DNA of 55,685 bases. Source: JAGORM01 sp964406795 (GTDB taxonomy: Bacteria; Patescibacteriota; Microgenomatia; Levybacterales; GWA1-39-11). The translations under genes and the position numbers were made by a program. Shown here piece after piece: positions 7,805 to 15,657 of the stretch; positions within the stretch are counted from its first letter, which is position 1, and each line of letters opens with the position of its first letter. The notes beneath the pieces were generated by a model. The model did not search any database, was not told the DNA's origin, and saw only the letters and a list, made by a program, of their open reading frames with translations. Location: NCBI GenBank assembly GCA_964406795.1, contig CAYOTA010000009.1:1-55685 (forward strand), given 5' to 3'.

Positions 7805-8377
7805 ATGGTTTTGTCAGACGGCGATATTAAAAAAGCTCTCAAAGAAAAAAAGATAATCATTAGTCCTGCTCCAGATTTTTCCACACAGTTGGGATCTTGT
7901 TCTATAGACTTGCGCCTGGGAAATCTTTTCCGCATTTTTGATCACAGTAAGTATCCATATATAGATCCATATAAAAAAGATTACGCACCGGATATTACAA
8001 AGGAAGTAAAATTAAAAGACACAGATCAGTTTATTATGCAGCCGGGAGATTTTGTGCTGGCAGTAACTTTAGAAAAAGTAACTATTCCTGACAACATGAT
8101 GGGCAGACTAGAAGGCCGGTCTTCATTGGGGCGCATGGGAATAGTAGTGCACTCTACAGCGTCAATTTTTGATCCTGGATGGAATGGGAATTGCGTACTA
8201 GAACTAGGTAATTTAGGCAGAATGGCAGTGGCCCTAACCCCTGGTATGAGAATTTGTGCTATGACATTTGAAGAACTATCCTCTCCGGCAGAAGTTCCTT
8301 ATGGAAAACGAAAAGACGCAAAGTACGTGATGCAGAGTGGACCATTAGAGAGTAAGATAGCCCAGGAGACAAAATGA
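7805..8377 (+). CDS. dcd: dCTP deaminase
   Basis: 190 aa, matching family length. Converts dCTP to dUTP, feeding dUMP to thymidylate synthase. The core block EGRSSLGRMGIVVHSTAS (about 103-120) is followed by IFDPGWNG with D123 and VLELGNLG with E133, the position of the catalytic glutamate of E. coli Dcd. The C-terminal MQSGP fits the substrate-covering tail. It starts the plus-strand dTMP cluster; an inverted repeat TACATAC (7759-7765) / GTATGTA (7775-7781) overlaps the likely promoter. It may be bifunctional, with dUTPase activity, because no canonical dUTPase is seen; that is inference. Confidence 0.92.
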   Translation: MVLSDGDIKKALKEKKIIISPAPDFSTQLGSCSIDLRLGNLFRIFDHSKYPYIDPYKKDYAPDITKEVKLKDTDQFIMQPGDFVLAVTLEKVTIPDNMMGRLEGRSSLGRMGIVVHSTASIFDPGWNGNCVLELGNLGRMAVALTPGMRICAMTFEELSSPAEVPYGKRKDAKYVMQSGPLESKIAQETK

Positions 8378-8470
8378 TCAATAACCAAATTACAATTCAT
8401 CAAACCAATTAATAATTTAAAATTAATTAGTTCGTTTGGTCATTGGTGCTTGGATCTTAAAAATTAAACT
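8378..8470 (+). repeat. AT-rich inverted-repeat intergenic segment
   Basis: Between dcd and tmk, an imperfect inverted repeat of CAAACCAATTAAT (about 8400-8412) with ATTAATTAGTTCGTTTG (about 8424-8440) forms a long A/T-rich hairpin. It resembles short intergenic repeats common in such genomes and could stabilise or attenuate the transcript. No gene is present. Confidence 0.4.
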
Positions 8471-9154
8471 ATGATGTATGCCGTTAATTTTGATATAGAG
8501 CTTAAAAAAAATCCGTACCCAGGGTTATATATTGCCTTGGAGGGAATTGACGGAAGCGGAAAAACAACGCAAGTTGAAAAACTTGCTGAACATTTTAAAT
8601 CCCAAGGAAAAGAAGTTTTGATAACTCATGAGCCAAGACGGGATGGTGCAATGGGTCCACTTGTGAATTCAGTTTTGAAGGGAGAGGTAAAAATTCCAAC
8701 TGTTGCTATTCAGTATTTATTTGCAGCTCAGCGCGCAGCATTCATGGAAGAAGTTGTAGAACCATCTTTAAAAGAGGGTAAGGTAGTTATAACTGATAGA
8801 TGTTTTTGGTCTTCAATTCCATATGGACTGCTAGATAAATATGAATCTGAAAAGAAAGAAGATGCAAATCAGCTTATGGCAGCTCTATCCATTCTTTCCA
8901 TGTATCATGAATTTATAGCACCTGACATTTCTGTTTTGTTAGATGTGTCAGTGGAAACGGCAAGTAAAAGACTTGGGGAATTGGGCAGAAAAGCTGAGTT
9001 ATATGAAAAAGCAGAAAAGCTTACCAAAATTAAAAATGGATACGCATTTTTACTTGAGAACTTCCCGGATGTGCTTGTTCAAATAAGCGGTGAAGGAAGC
9101 GAGCAAGAGGTTTCAGAAAGGATTTTGGCAATCGTTTCAAAAGAATCCAGATAG
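8471..9154 (+). CDS. tmk: Thymidylate kinase (first of two tandem paralogs)
   Basis: 227 aa P-loop kinase, phosphorylating dTMP to dTDP. Walker A EGIDGSGKTTQ (24-34), HEPRRDGAMG substrate-loop motif, and TDRCFW with D109-R110 as the DR signature. An about 20-residue N-terminal extension (FDIELKKNPYPGLY) precedes the P-loop and is shared with the next gene. Two adjacent ATGs occur; the first is used here. It is followed after 5 nt by a paralog, so the two are probably co-transcribed. Confidence 0.9.
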   Translation: MMYAVNFDIELKKNPYPGLYIALEGIDGSGKTTQVEKLAEHFKSQGKEVLITHEPRRDGAMGPLVNSVLKGEVKIPTVAIQYLFAAQRAAFMEEVVEPSLKEGKVVITDRCFWSSIPYGLLDKYESEKKEDANQLMAALSILSMYHEFIAPDISVLLDVSVETASKRLGELGRKAELYEKAEKLTKIKNGYAFLLENFPDVLVQISGEGSEQEVSERILAIVSKESR

Positions 9155-9159
9155 GCTTC

Positions 9160-9834
9160 ATGAAAAAAAACATTTCAATCTCCCAAGATTTAAGGCGGAA
9201 CAATTATAATGGTCAGTATTATGCATTTGAAGGGATTGATGGAAGTGGAAAAAGCACTCAGGTAGAAAATATAAAAAGACATCTTGAAAGCATGGGCAAG
9301 AAAGTGGTTGTAACAAATGAACCGCAAGTAGAAGGAGCGATCCAGAAAGTAATTAGAGACACGCTTTTTGCAAAAGTAAAAATCCCATCACGTGCATATC
9401 AATACATATATTCCGCAGATAGAGCAGTTAACCATGCTGAAATTATTGAACCAGCGCTTAAAGCAGGACATGTTGTATTGAGTCATAGGTCGTTTTGGTC
9501 AGCGCTTGCTTATGGGGTGTTAGATTTAGGAGATGAATATGATTTTAGTAGAGCATCATCTATTTTAATTTCTCAGGGTATTTTTTCTGATTATCATCAG
9601 TTTTTGTCTCCTGATAAAACATTTTATTTGAAAGTATCTGTAGACCATGCAATAGAGCGCTTGCAAAGTATGGACAAGACAAAAGATATCTATGAAAACA
9701 GGTCGAAACTTGCTAAGATAATAACCGGTTACGAACGCGTTGTAAAAGAATTTCCCAATGAGTTCATCGTTATAAACGGCGAGCAAGCGGAGGAAAAAGT
9801 GACAAATGAGATATTAAGTCATTTGTCATCCTGA
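9160..9834 (+). CDS. Thymidylate kinase paralog with altered DR motif
   Basis: 224 aa, aligned with the upstream Tmk almost without gaps: P-loop EGIDGSGKSTQ at the same residues 24-34 and NEPQVEGA at the same place. The DR signature is HR (H109-R110) and the double Arg of HEPRR is lost. It could be a divergent dTMP kinase, a kinase for another deoxynucleotide, or the partner of a heterodimer; the sequence does not decide. The last codons (SS and stop) are formed by the start of an intergenic palindromic repeat at 9829. Confidence 0.85.
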   Translation: MKKNISISQDLRRNNYNGQYYAFEGIDGSGKSTQVENIKRHLESMGKKVVVTNEPQVEGAIQKVIRDTLFAKVKIPSRAYQYIYSADRAVNHAEIIEPALKAGHVVLSHRSFWSALAYGVLDLGDEYDFSRASSILISQGIFSDYHQFLSPDKTFYLKVSVDHAIERLQSMDKTKDIYENRSKLAKIITGYERVVKEFPNEFIVINGEQAEEKVTNEILSHLSS

Positions 9835-9897
9835 GGATTCGTGCTCGAAGGAGAAGGATCTTATTAACGGGATTCTTCGCTTCGCTCAGAATGACAG
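9829..9897. repeat. Intergenic palindromic repeat overlapping the end of the second tmk
   Basis: The segment begins GTCATCCTGAGGA and ends CTTCGCTTCGCTCAGAATGACA, imperfect inverted ends of one hairpin. The right end matches a sequence (GTCATTCTGAGCGAAGCGAAG) that I recall as a dispersed repeat in many bacterial genomes. It supplies the stop codon of the upstream gene. Confidence 0.65.
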
Positions 9898-9906
9898 TTT
9901 AAAATT

Positions 9907-10449
9907 ATGATTTTAGGTCCAAAAGCATTATTACAATTAGTTAAAAAACAAAAACTTGTTGAAAATCTTTCAGAGAGAGAACTCACAAATCCAGAAGGGG
10001 CAGGATTTGATTTACGTCTTGGCGAAGTGTATAGAATTACAGGTAAAAAAGCCTTTTTAGGAGTTACAGAAAGACATACGGCTGACGTAAAGCTTGTTAA
10101 AAAGTTTGATGAGAAAAAGCCCACGTCACTTATTATAAAACCGGGAGATTTTTATTTAGTTAAAACAATTGAGGACGTAAACATGCCGGAAAATTTAACA
10201 GCTTCTATAACGCCTAGATCTACAACTTACAGATCGGGACTTATGCTGAGAACTGGAAATGTTCCTCCAGGTTATTGCGGAGGACTTACTTTTGGATTAG
10301 TTAATGAAGGGCCGGTAACGGTGACTATTGAAATGGGCGCACGCTTTGTACACATTCAATTCTCTGAAGTGTCCGGTGGAGGCAATATGTATAGAGGTCA
10401 ATGGCAAGGGGGAAGAGTCACCGTGACAAAGAAGGAGAAACAGGTTTAA
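9907..10449 (+). CDS. dUTPase/dCTP deaminase superfamily protein lacking both catalytic acids
   Basis: 180 aa with the trimeric dUTPase/Dcd fold signature (FDLRLGEVYRI, IKPGDFYLVKT, ITPRSTTYRSGLMLRTGN, PGYCGGLTFGLVNEG). Aligned with Dcd at 7805, the conserved Asp (D123 there) is P120 and the catalytic Glu (E133 there) is G130. It also lacks the Asp of dUTPase motif 3. It may be a dUTPase with altered chemistry, a regulatory subunit of the active Dcd, or an inactive nucleotide-binding protein. It sits in the dTMP operon before thyA. Confidence 0.78.
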   Translation: MILGPKALLQLVKKQKLVENLSERELTNPEGAGFDLRLGEVYRITGKKAFLGVTERHTADVKLVKKFDEKKPTSLIIKPGDFYLVKTIEDVNMPENLTASITPRSTTYRSGLMLRTGNVPPGYCGGLTFGLVNEGPVTVTIEMGARFVHIQFSEVSGGGNMYRGQWQGGRVTVTKKEKQV

Positions 10450-10450
10450 G

Positions 10451-10621
10451 ATGAAAAAATTAAAAACAAATAAGAATAAATATCCAAAACCACCTTCAAT
10501 GAAATGGGTTTATCTCGGATTATTAATTGGATTTATAGGGGCTGCAATAGCTTTATTCACTTTTTATTCTGTTTACGAACTTGCTCATATTGGAAATCAA
10601 ATATCTGGCAGGTCGCAATAG
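10451..10621 (+). CDS. Small single-span membrane protein
   Basis: 56 aa: basic N-terminus MKKLKTNKNKYPKPPS, one membrane span (VYLGLLIGFIGAAIALFTFY), short tail ending ISGRSQ. It fits exactly between the dUTPase-like gene (2 nt after its stop) and thyA (ATG 3 nt after its stop), which supports a real gene. Function unknown. Confidence 0.65.
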   Translation: MKKLKTNKNKYPKPPSMKWVYLGLLIGFIGAAIALFTFYSVYELAHIGNQISGRSQ

Positions 10622-10623
10622 TT

Positions 10624-11652
10624 ATGAAACAAAAACATCCTGAATATCAATATTTAGATTTATTAAAAGAGGCACTGGAACACGGTGAGAAAAAGATAGA
10701 CCGCGGAACTGACATCGTCCTTTACTCCTTGTTCGGTCGCCAAAATAGGTATGATTTGTCCCAGGGTTTTCCATTACTTACAACAAAGAAGGTTTACTGG
10801 AAGGGCGTCATTCATGAACTCGCATGGTTTATGAAAGGGGATACGAATATCAAATATTTAGTAGATAACAATGTTCATATTTGGGATGACTATCCGTTTA
10901 AAATCTATAAGCAAAGCTTCCTTTCTCGCAAGCTCAAAAGTAATACAAAAAACCTAGGCTTAACGAAGGAGGAATTCATAGAGAGAATTCGGACTGATGA
11001 TGCATTTGCAAAAAAATGGGGAAATTTACCCAGGATTTACGGTGAGATGTGGAGAGCATGGCCCGCCTCGCGTCGACAAACGAGCGCGAGTCGAGGCGGG
11101 CCCACTAAGCCTCGCACTATAGATCAATTGGCGTGGGTAATGGAAGAACTAAAAGAAGATCCAGATGCTAAAAATGCAATTGTTACGTCCTGGAACCCGG
11201 AATATATGTACACCATGGCCTTAAAAAAGGAAGCAAATAGATTTCCAATTTGTCACAATATGTACCAGGTGAGCAGAAGGGGAGACAAATTATCTTTGCA
11301 GTTATATCAAAGAAGCGCTGATCTTTTCTTGGGTGTACCTTTTAACATAGCATCTTATTCATTGCTCACTATTATTTTGGCAAACATTATGGAATTAGAG
11401 CCTGGAGAATTTGTGCATACGTTTGGAGATGCGCACATTTATGAAAATCACATTTCTCAAGTAAAAGAACAGTTAACGCGTGAACCTAGACCATTTCCTA
11501 AAATTAGAATTACAAGAAAGCTGAAATCAATTGATGATTTTAAAGCTGAAGATGTAGAGTTATTAGAATATGATCCATATCCAGCCATGAAGGCAGAGTT
11601 AACGGTAGCTGGCGGATTGTATGACAAAAAAACTGGCAAAATGGCAGGCTAA
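10624..11652 (+). CDS. thyA: Thymidylate synthase with an in-frame palindromic insertion
   Basis: 342 aa from ATG 10624; a longer open frame to 10504 overlaps the small membrane gene and lacks family similarity. Converts dUMP to dTMP using methylene-tetrahydrofolate. Visible motifs: RGTDIVLYSLFG near the N-terminus, IYGEMWRAWP (138-147), catalytic C210 in FPICHNMYQV, LYQRSADLFLGVPFNIASYS and the conserved HTFGDAHIYENH. Residues about 147-161 (PASRRQTSASRGG) come from a GC-rich palindrome absent from ordinary ThyA, where W-x-x-W leads quickly to DQ. It lies in a surface loop between WRAW and DQL, so activity may be retained. Confidence 0.95.
   Translation: MKQKHPEYQYLDLLKEALEHGEKKIDRGTDIVLYSLFGRQNRYDLSQGFPLLTTKKVYWKGVIHELAWFMKGDTNIKYLVDNNVHIWDDYPFKIYKQSFLSRKLKSNTKNLGLTKEEFIERIRTDDAFAKKWGNLPRIYGEMWRAWPASRRQTSASRGGPTKPRTIDQLAWVMEELKEDPDAKNAIVTSWNPEYMYTMALKKEANRFPICHNMYQVSRRGDKLSLQLYQRSADLFLGVPFNIASYSLLTIILANIMELEPGEFVHTFGDAHIYENHISQVKEQLTREPRPFPKIRITRKLKSIDDFKAEDVELLEYDPYPAMKAELTVAGGLYDKKTGKMAG
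11060..11102 (+). repeat. GC-rich palindromic element inserted in thyA
   Basis: A perfect 11-bp inverted repeat (11060-11070 with 11092-11102) and an inner CTCGCG/CGCGAG pair (11067-11072 with 11085-11090). It is far more GC-rich than its surroundings. Its left arm (GCCCGCCTCG) and right arm (GCGAGTCGAGGCGGG) recur in the same reading frame in the surface protein gene at 21856-23262. Confidence 0.85.
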
Positions 11653-11915
11653 CTTTTTCCTCGTGATTTTTTCCTTGTTCGCAGTTTCATAAACCAATAG
11701 GCGTTAACTACTACAAATACTAAATTAAGAATTGTAAACAGTACACTTCCTGTAATAAATGAGTAGGCAGTAAGAATAACTGACCCAACAAATCCAATTG
11801 ATAAGTACTTTTTGCTTTTAGCTTTTTCTTTCCCTGCTTCCAGTAAATATAAGTTAACCAGGATTATTCCCATTCCTATAATTCCTATTCCTTCAATGAT
11901 AAATCTTTCCGGCAT
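11649..11915 (-). CDS. Small three-span membrane protein
   Basis: 88 aa from ATG at 11915 (MPERFIIEG); the frame stays open upstream to 12086 but there runs antisense to folA. Three hydrophobic segments (IIEGIGIIGMGIILVNLYLL, YLSIGFVGSVILTAYSFITG, SVLFTILNLVFVVVNAYWF) and a basic tail RTRKKSRGKS. It overlaps the end of thyA by 4 nt on the opposite strand and is divergent from folA. Function unknown. Confidence 0.6.
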   Translation of the reverse strand: MPERFIIEGIGIIGMGIILVNLYLLEAGKEKAKSKKYLSIGFVGSVILTAYSFITGSVLFTILNLVFVVVNAYWFMKLRTRKKSRGKS

Positions 11916-11964
11916 TTTATAATTGTGGCATAGAATTATTAAGCCATCAATAGTAGAATAGGGT

Positions 11965-12513
11965 ATGAACAAACGAATTAGTATGATTGCCGCAATTGGG
12001 GAAAGCCGCGAACTGGGAAAGGATAACAAATTATTATTTGATATTCCGGAGGATATGAAATTTTTTAGGGAAACAACGCGCGGCAAGCCAGTTATTATGG
12101 GGAGGAAAACCGCGGAACATTTAGTGGAGTTTTATACAAAAGGTCCGCTTCCAGGAAGAAGAAATATTGTAGTTACCAGAAATCCAGAATACACACTGGA
12201 AGGTTTTACAGTGGTTTCCAGAATTGAGGATGCAATAACAATCGCACAAGAGGATGATTCTGATGAAGTATTTACTTCGCCTGCGAAGGAAGAAGCGAAG
12301 GTTTTTGAACCTGAGATTTTTATAATTGGCGGGGGCGAAATTTACAAGCTTGGTTTACCATTTGCTGATAGATTATATTTAACAATTGTGAACGGCACAC
12401 ATGATGCGGATGCATTTTTCCCTGAATATACTGATTTTACAAAAGTTATTTCAGAAAGAAAAAGCAGTGGAAACGGATTTACTTATACATTTAAGACCCT
12501 AGAGCGAGCTTAA
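11965..12513 (+). CDS. folA: Dihydrofolate reductase
   Basis: 182 aa. Regenerates tetrahydrofolate after thymidylate synthesis. Motifs: ISMIAAIGESRELGKDNKLL at the N-terminus, IPEDMKFFRETT with the active-site acid, PVIMGRKT for NADPH binding, and EIFIIGGGEIYKL. Before the last motif is an extra segment (about residues 95-113, SDEVFTSPAKEEAKVFEP) encoded by a short imperfect palindrome (CTTCGC at 12275-12280 with GCGAAG at 12283 and 12295). A -10 box TAGAAT ends 5 nt before the ATG, so the mRNA is probably leaderless. Confidence 0.93.
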   Translation: MNKRISMIAAIGESRELGKDNKLLFDIPEDMKFFRETTRGKPVIMGRKTAEHLVEFYTKGPLPGRRNIVVTRNPEYTLEGFTVVSRIEDAITIAQEDDSDEVFTSPAKEEAKVFEPEIFIIGGGEIYKLGLPFADRLYLTIVNGTHDADAFFPEYTDFTKVISERKSSGNGFTYTFKTLERA

Positions 12514-12610
12514 TATCCCCTTTTAGTCGTAAAAGTGGAGTAAAACTCTCATCACTAAGAACACTCATCCATTTTGTTTCAGGCTCGTTAGTCGGGTGAT
12601 GTCACCCCCT

Positions 12611-12634
12611 CCCGGCCAAAGTCTTGCCGGGGAT
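12611..12634. terminator. GC-rich hairpin in the folA-downstream gap
   Basis: CCCGGC (12611-12616) pairs with GCCGGG (12626-12631) in the 200-nt interval between the convergent ends of folA and the next minus-strand gene. It may act as a terminator for either side, although no clear T-run follows. Nothing else is seen in 12514-12717. Confidence 0.4.
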
Positions 12635-12717
12635 CCCCCTGACAACTCGCATGTCACTACATGGAATTGTATTCCCGTGATGAAATAAATATAATTAGTT
12701 GGAAAATTTAAAATATT

Positions 12718-13311
12718 CTATTGCAGTGTAATTACAAGTGGGGTAGTAGTGTTAAGAATTGATTCTGTTGTTTTGGTGGTAGTCACTGCTGTTTCAGTGC
12801 CAAATGTAAGCTCAGTAGCCGCTTGGGTACCTCTGACCACTGTAAAGGAAATCTTTCCAATGCTTCCCGTTCCATTTACTTCTTGTCCGGAAAGGCCAAT
12901 TGCCCGTGCGAATACAATTTTTCCTGGAGTTGTAGTATCAGTAAAGAGATTTGTGTAAGTTCCAGGTGCTCCAAGTAGAGAATTTGTCACGTCCGGTGCC
13001 TCAACTTCTACGTTTTGAATAACTGTGGGGTCATAATTTATTTCAACCTGAGCGCCGGTTATGGAATTATTTCCGGTTGTTACAATTACTTCAACGCTTC
13101 CTGACGTGCTTGCTGCAGGTAGATTAAGTGTGGTTGGTGAAAAAGCAACTGACGCAGTTTTTTCAACAGACACCGTAGGAGTTATTTGAGTGGTGCCTGG
13201 AATAGTGTTGTTAGGGGTGCCGGATAGTCTTATAGCAACTCCAAGAAGCACAACTGCTAGCGTTACGAGTACGCCAATCAAGATTAGCGTTTTAGGGTGG
13301 ACATTTCTCAT
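12718..13311 (-). CDS. Membrane-anchored cohesin-like domain protein
   Basis: 197 aa from ATG 13311 (MRNVHPKTLILIGVL). One membrane anchor (TLILIGVLVTLAVVLLGVAI), a short Thr/Pro spacer, then a single cohesin-like beta domain (about 55-197: ASVAFSPTTLNLPAASTSG ... VEVIVTTGNNSITGAQVEIN ... IGKISFTVVRG). No dockerin. A promoter TTGCAT (13342-13347), 18-bp spacer, CATAAT (13318-13323) and 6 nt to the ATG supports this start over the longer frame. It could provide a surface receptor for the dockerin proteins encoded at 4084 and 5986. Confidence 0.75.
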   Translation of the reverse strand: MRNVHPKTLILIGVLVTLAVVLLGVAIRLSGTPNNTIPGTTQITPTVSVEKTASVAFSPTTLNLPAASTSGSVEVIVTTGNNSITGAQVEINYDPTVIQNVEVEAPDVTNSLLGAPGTYTNLFTDTTTPGKIVFARAIGLSGQEVNGTGSIGKISFTVVRGTQAATELTFGTETAVTTTKTTESILNTTTPLVITLQ

Positions 13312-13438
13312 TAAATTATTATGGACACAAAGGCAATTAAAATGCAAGTATCTTAGTTTTATAAAAATACATCAGCTTTACTTCACGGCTAAATAGGACT
13401 ATAATCTTATCCAAACCCTTTTTTGAGGGCTTTTATGT

Positions 13439-14374
13439 ATGGGAAATATGAATGAAAATAGTTTAAGATTTATTGGTCAACAAGCAGATCGTCGTGGGAT
13501 CATTAATAGAAGTAATTCAACTCTTAGTAGCATTATTCCTCCTGACAGTTCATATCCGCAAAGAGAGCCTGTAATTGGCGTTTTACCTTCAGAATTTTTA
13601 GTGCAGAGCAAATGGAGCAGGATTACTCCTATAGAGGAGTCAGATGTTAGGCCGCTTATCGAAGTATTTAAGAATCCTGATATTCTTAGAACAGTTCATA
13701 ACGATACATTTAACAGATATAATATTCCTCGAAATTGGGGTAATCAGCGTGAGGTGGATAGATTTGCAGGAAAAGCAAAAGACTTTTGGATGCCTAAAAA
13801 TCCCATGACAGTGAAAACCATCATACCTTCGATACCCGGCGAAGAACCTCCCAAAAATAAAAATCTAAAGGTGAATGCACAAAGCTTTGTTGTGAGAGTG
13901 GATCGCAGGCCAGTTCATGTATTTCGAGTTATGGATAATGATCCTTTTGCATCTCAAGACGAGAGAGAAAAGGTCGATAAAGAAGGTTCCTTAAAAATTG
14001 CACACCAAGAGTCCATGGTTACACTTCCACGATTTCAAAGAGCAGGAATTGCTGCGTTTGGCACAATACAGACATACGATGCATTATTGGGAAAGAATGA
14101 TATGGCAAAAGCACCATTTGATTATGTGACCATACTTGTTAACCTAGCTGAATCCAACACTGCAAATTTCTTTATGAATCATGGTTTTGAAATATTTAAT
14201 TTAAAGAGGGCAAATGAAAATGGTGGTGATGTGTCTCAATCTGTAATGATGACAAATCAAGACGGAGAGCAAATGCGTATGATGCGGCTTTTGTTAACGC
14301 AAAAAGGATGGCATTCGAAAAGGGGTGAAAGAGTTGAGAAATTAAAAAGAGATACCGGTATTGCTCTTCCCTAA
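13439..14374 (+). CDS. Putative GNAT-type acetyltransferase
   Basis: 311 aa. The C-terminal two thirds resemble a GNAT fold: RVDRRPVHVFRV strand, ESMVTLPRFQRAGIAAFGTIQ like the acetyl-CoA-binding V-x-x-x-x-R-x-x-G-I/A block, then VTILVNLAESNTANFFMNHGFE matching the N-x-x-A-x-x-x-Y/F-x-x-x-GF motif. The N-terminal about 90 residues are unassigned. Substrate unknown. A TATAAT at 13400-13405 leaves a leader of about 27 nt containing a small CCCTTTTTTGAGGG hairpin. A second ATG follows three codons in. Confidence 0.65.
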   Translation: MGNMNENSLRFIGQQADRRGIINRSNSTLSSIIPPDSSYPQREPVIGVLPSEFLVQSKWSRITPIEESDVRPLIEVFKNPDILRTVHNDTFNRYNIPRNWGNQREVDRFAGKAKDFWMPKNPMTVKTIIPSIPGEEPPKNKNLKVNAQSFVVRVDRRPVHVFRVMDNDPFASQDEREKVDKEGSLKIAHQESMVTLPRFQRAGIAAFGTIQTYDALLGKNDMAKAPFDYVTILVNLAESNTANFFMNHGFEIFNLKRANENGGDVSQSVMMTNQDGEQMRMMRLLLTQKGWHSKRGERVEKLKRDTGIALP

Positions 14375-14415
14375 TTAATAAGGAATTATTTAACTAAATG
14401 TGATACAATCACCTC

Positions 14416-15654
14416 ATGAAAGTAAAGGACGTCATGTCAATGTCTCCTATCTGGGTTGAAAAGAATTTTTCTATCAAGCAGATGACACGTCTTATTTTTA
14501 CCACAAAGACCCCCGGGTTTCCCGTAGTTGAAAAAGGCAAAGTTGTAGGATTTATAGCAGAAGAAGACATATATCTAAAAATTTACAATTTCCAGGAAGA
14601 CGGTTCTAAGGGCAAGAAATCACTCGCGGATATTCTGGACAAAAAAGTTGAAGACTTCATGATTCATGATGTAATCTCTGTAAATCCTGAAACACCACTT
14701 ATAGAAGCACAAAAGATTTTATACGAGTTAAATCTGTTCCAGTTACCAGTTATAGACAAAAATAAGAAACTGGTGGGTGCATTAACCAGAGGAGATGTAT
14801 TTAGATATGTATTAGAAGATGAAATTCCCTCGTTAGAACAAAGTGAATTTGTTTCATTTTTAGAGGTGAATTATGACAAAATGATAAATTGGGACGAGAG
14901 ATTTGAATATGAATTTCCCACACTGTTCAGAATATTTAACAGAGAGGGAGTTAAGAAAGTACTGGATTTAGAAGTCTGGACTGGTGAGTATTCTTTTGGC
15001 TTGGCAAAGGAAGGAATAAATGTGTTAGGTGTGGATCATAATCCAAGTCTTATTAATTTATGTAATGAAAAACGCGCTAAGCAGACAGAAAAAATTAAGA
15101 AAAATGTAAAATTCGAACTTTCAGACTACTCAGGCAAAGATACACTTATTGCAGGGCAAAAATTTGACGCGGTTATATCTATGGGAGGCTCACTTCCTTA
15201 TTTAGAAAATGATGTAGATAAATTACTTAAATCAGTGTATAAATCCATAAATGAAAACGGGGTATTTGTTCTTCAGCTTATGAATTTGGAACGAATTATG
15301 AAGCAAAAAAATGGATTCTCTTATTTTAGAAGGAAAAACAGCGAAACTGAGGAGAATCAGCAAGAATTATACGTAGAGTTCTTTGATAGAAAAAGTGAGG
15401 ATATCCTGCGTCAGCATATAATAAGTTTATTTTTTGACGGAAAGAGGTGGGTATACAGAGGGGTTAACTCTGTAAATATAAATTATTTAAGAAATAGAAA
15501 TATTGAAGGCATGCTGAGAGAAGCAGGGTTCAAAGATATTTCAATTACGGGAAACAAGTCTGATCCGGATGGAGATTATGGGCATATGTCATTAATCAAA
15601 CCATTTGATCCAGTGAGCTCAGACTGGATGACAATTGTTGCAGTTAAGAAATAA
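14416..15654 (+). CDS. CBS-domain pair fused to a class I methyltransferase-like domain
   Basis: 412 aa. Residues about 1-60 and 75-135 are two CBS motifs (VKDVMSMSPIWV ... GKVVGFIAEEDI; VEDFMIHDVISVNPETPL ... KKLVGALTRGDV). Residues about 165-400 have a Rossmann methyltransferase order: VKKVLDLEVWTGEYSFGLA (motif I), NVLGVDHNP with D207 as the ribose-binding acid, FDAVISMGGSLPYL (motif IV). The glycine-rich G-x-G of motif I is replaced by E-V-W, so SAM binding is uncertain. CBS pairs sense adenine nucleotides or SAM, suggesting regulation by energy or SAM state. -10 TACAAT ends 6 nt before the ATG. Confidence 0.78.
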   Translation: MKVKDVMSMSPIWVEKNFSIKQMTRLIFTTKTPGFPVVEKGKVVGFIAEEDIYLKIYNFQEDGSKGKKSLADILDKKVEDFMIHDVISVNPETPLIEAQKILYELNLFQLPVIDKNKKLVGALTRGDVFRYVLEDEIPSLEQSEFVSFLEVNYDKMINWDERFEYEFPTLFRIFNREGVKKVLDLEVWTGEYSFGLAKEGINVLGVDHNPSLINLCNEKRAKQTEKIKKNVKFELSDYSGKDTLIAGQKFDAVISMGGSLPYLENDVDKLLKSVYKSINENGVFVLQLMNLERIMKQKNGFSYFRRKNSETEENQQELYVEFFDRKSEDILRQHIISLFFDGKRWVYRGVNSVNINYLRNRNIEGMLREAGFKDISITGNKSDPDGDYGHMSLIKPFDPVSSDWMTIVAVKK

Positions 15655-15657
15655 TCC

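Noticed and set aside
9864..10124. 86-aa minus-strand frame ending in a CHSERSEESR-like peptide
   Set aside because: This peptide is a translation of the intergenic palindromic repeat at 9829-9897, and the rest is antisense to the dUTPase-like gene.
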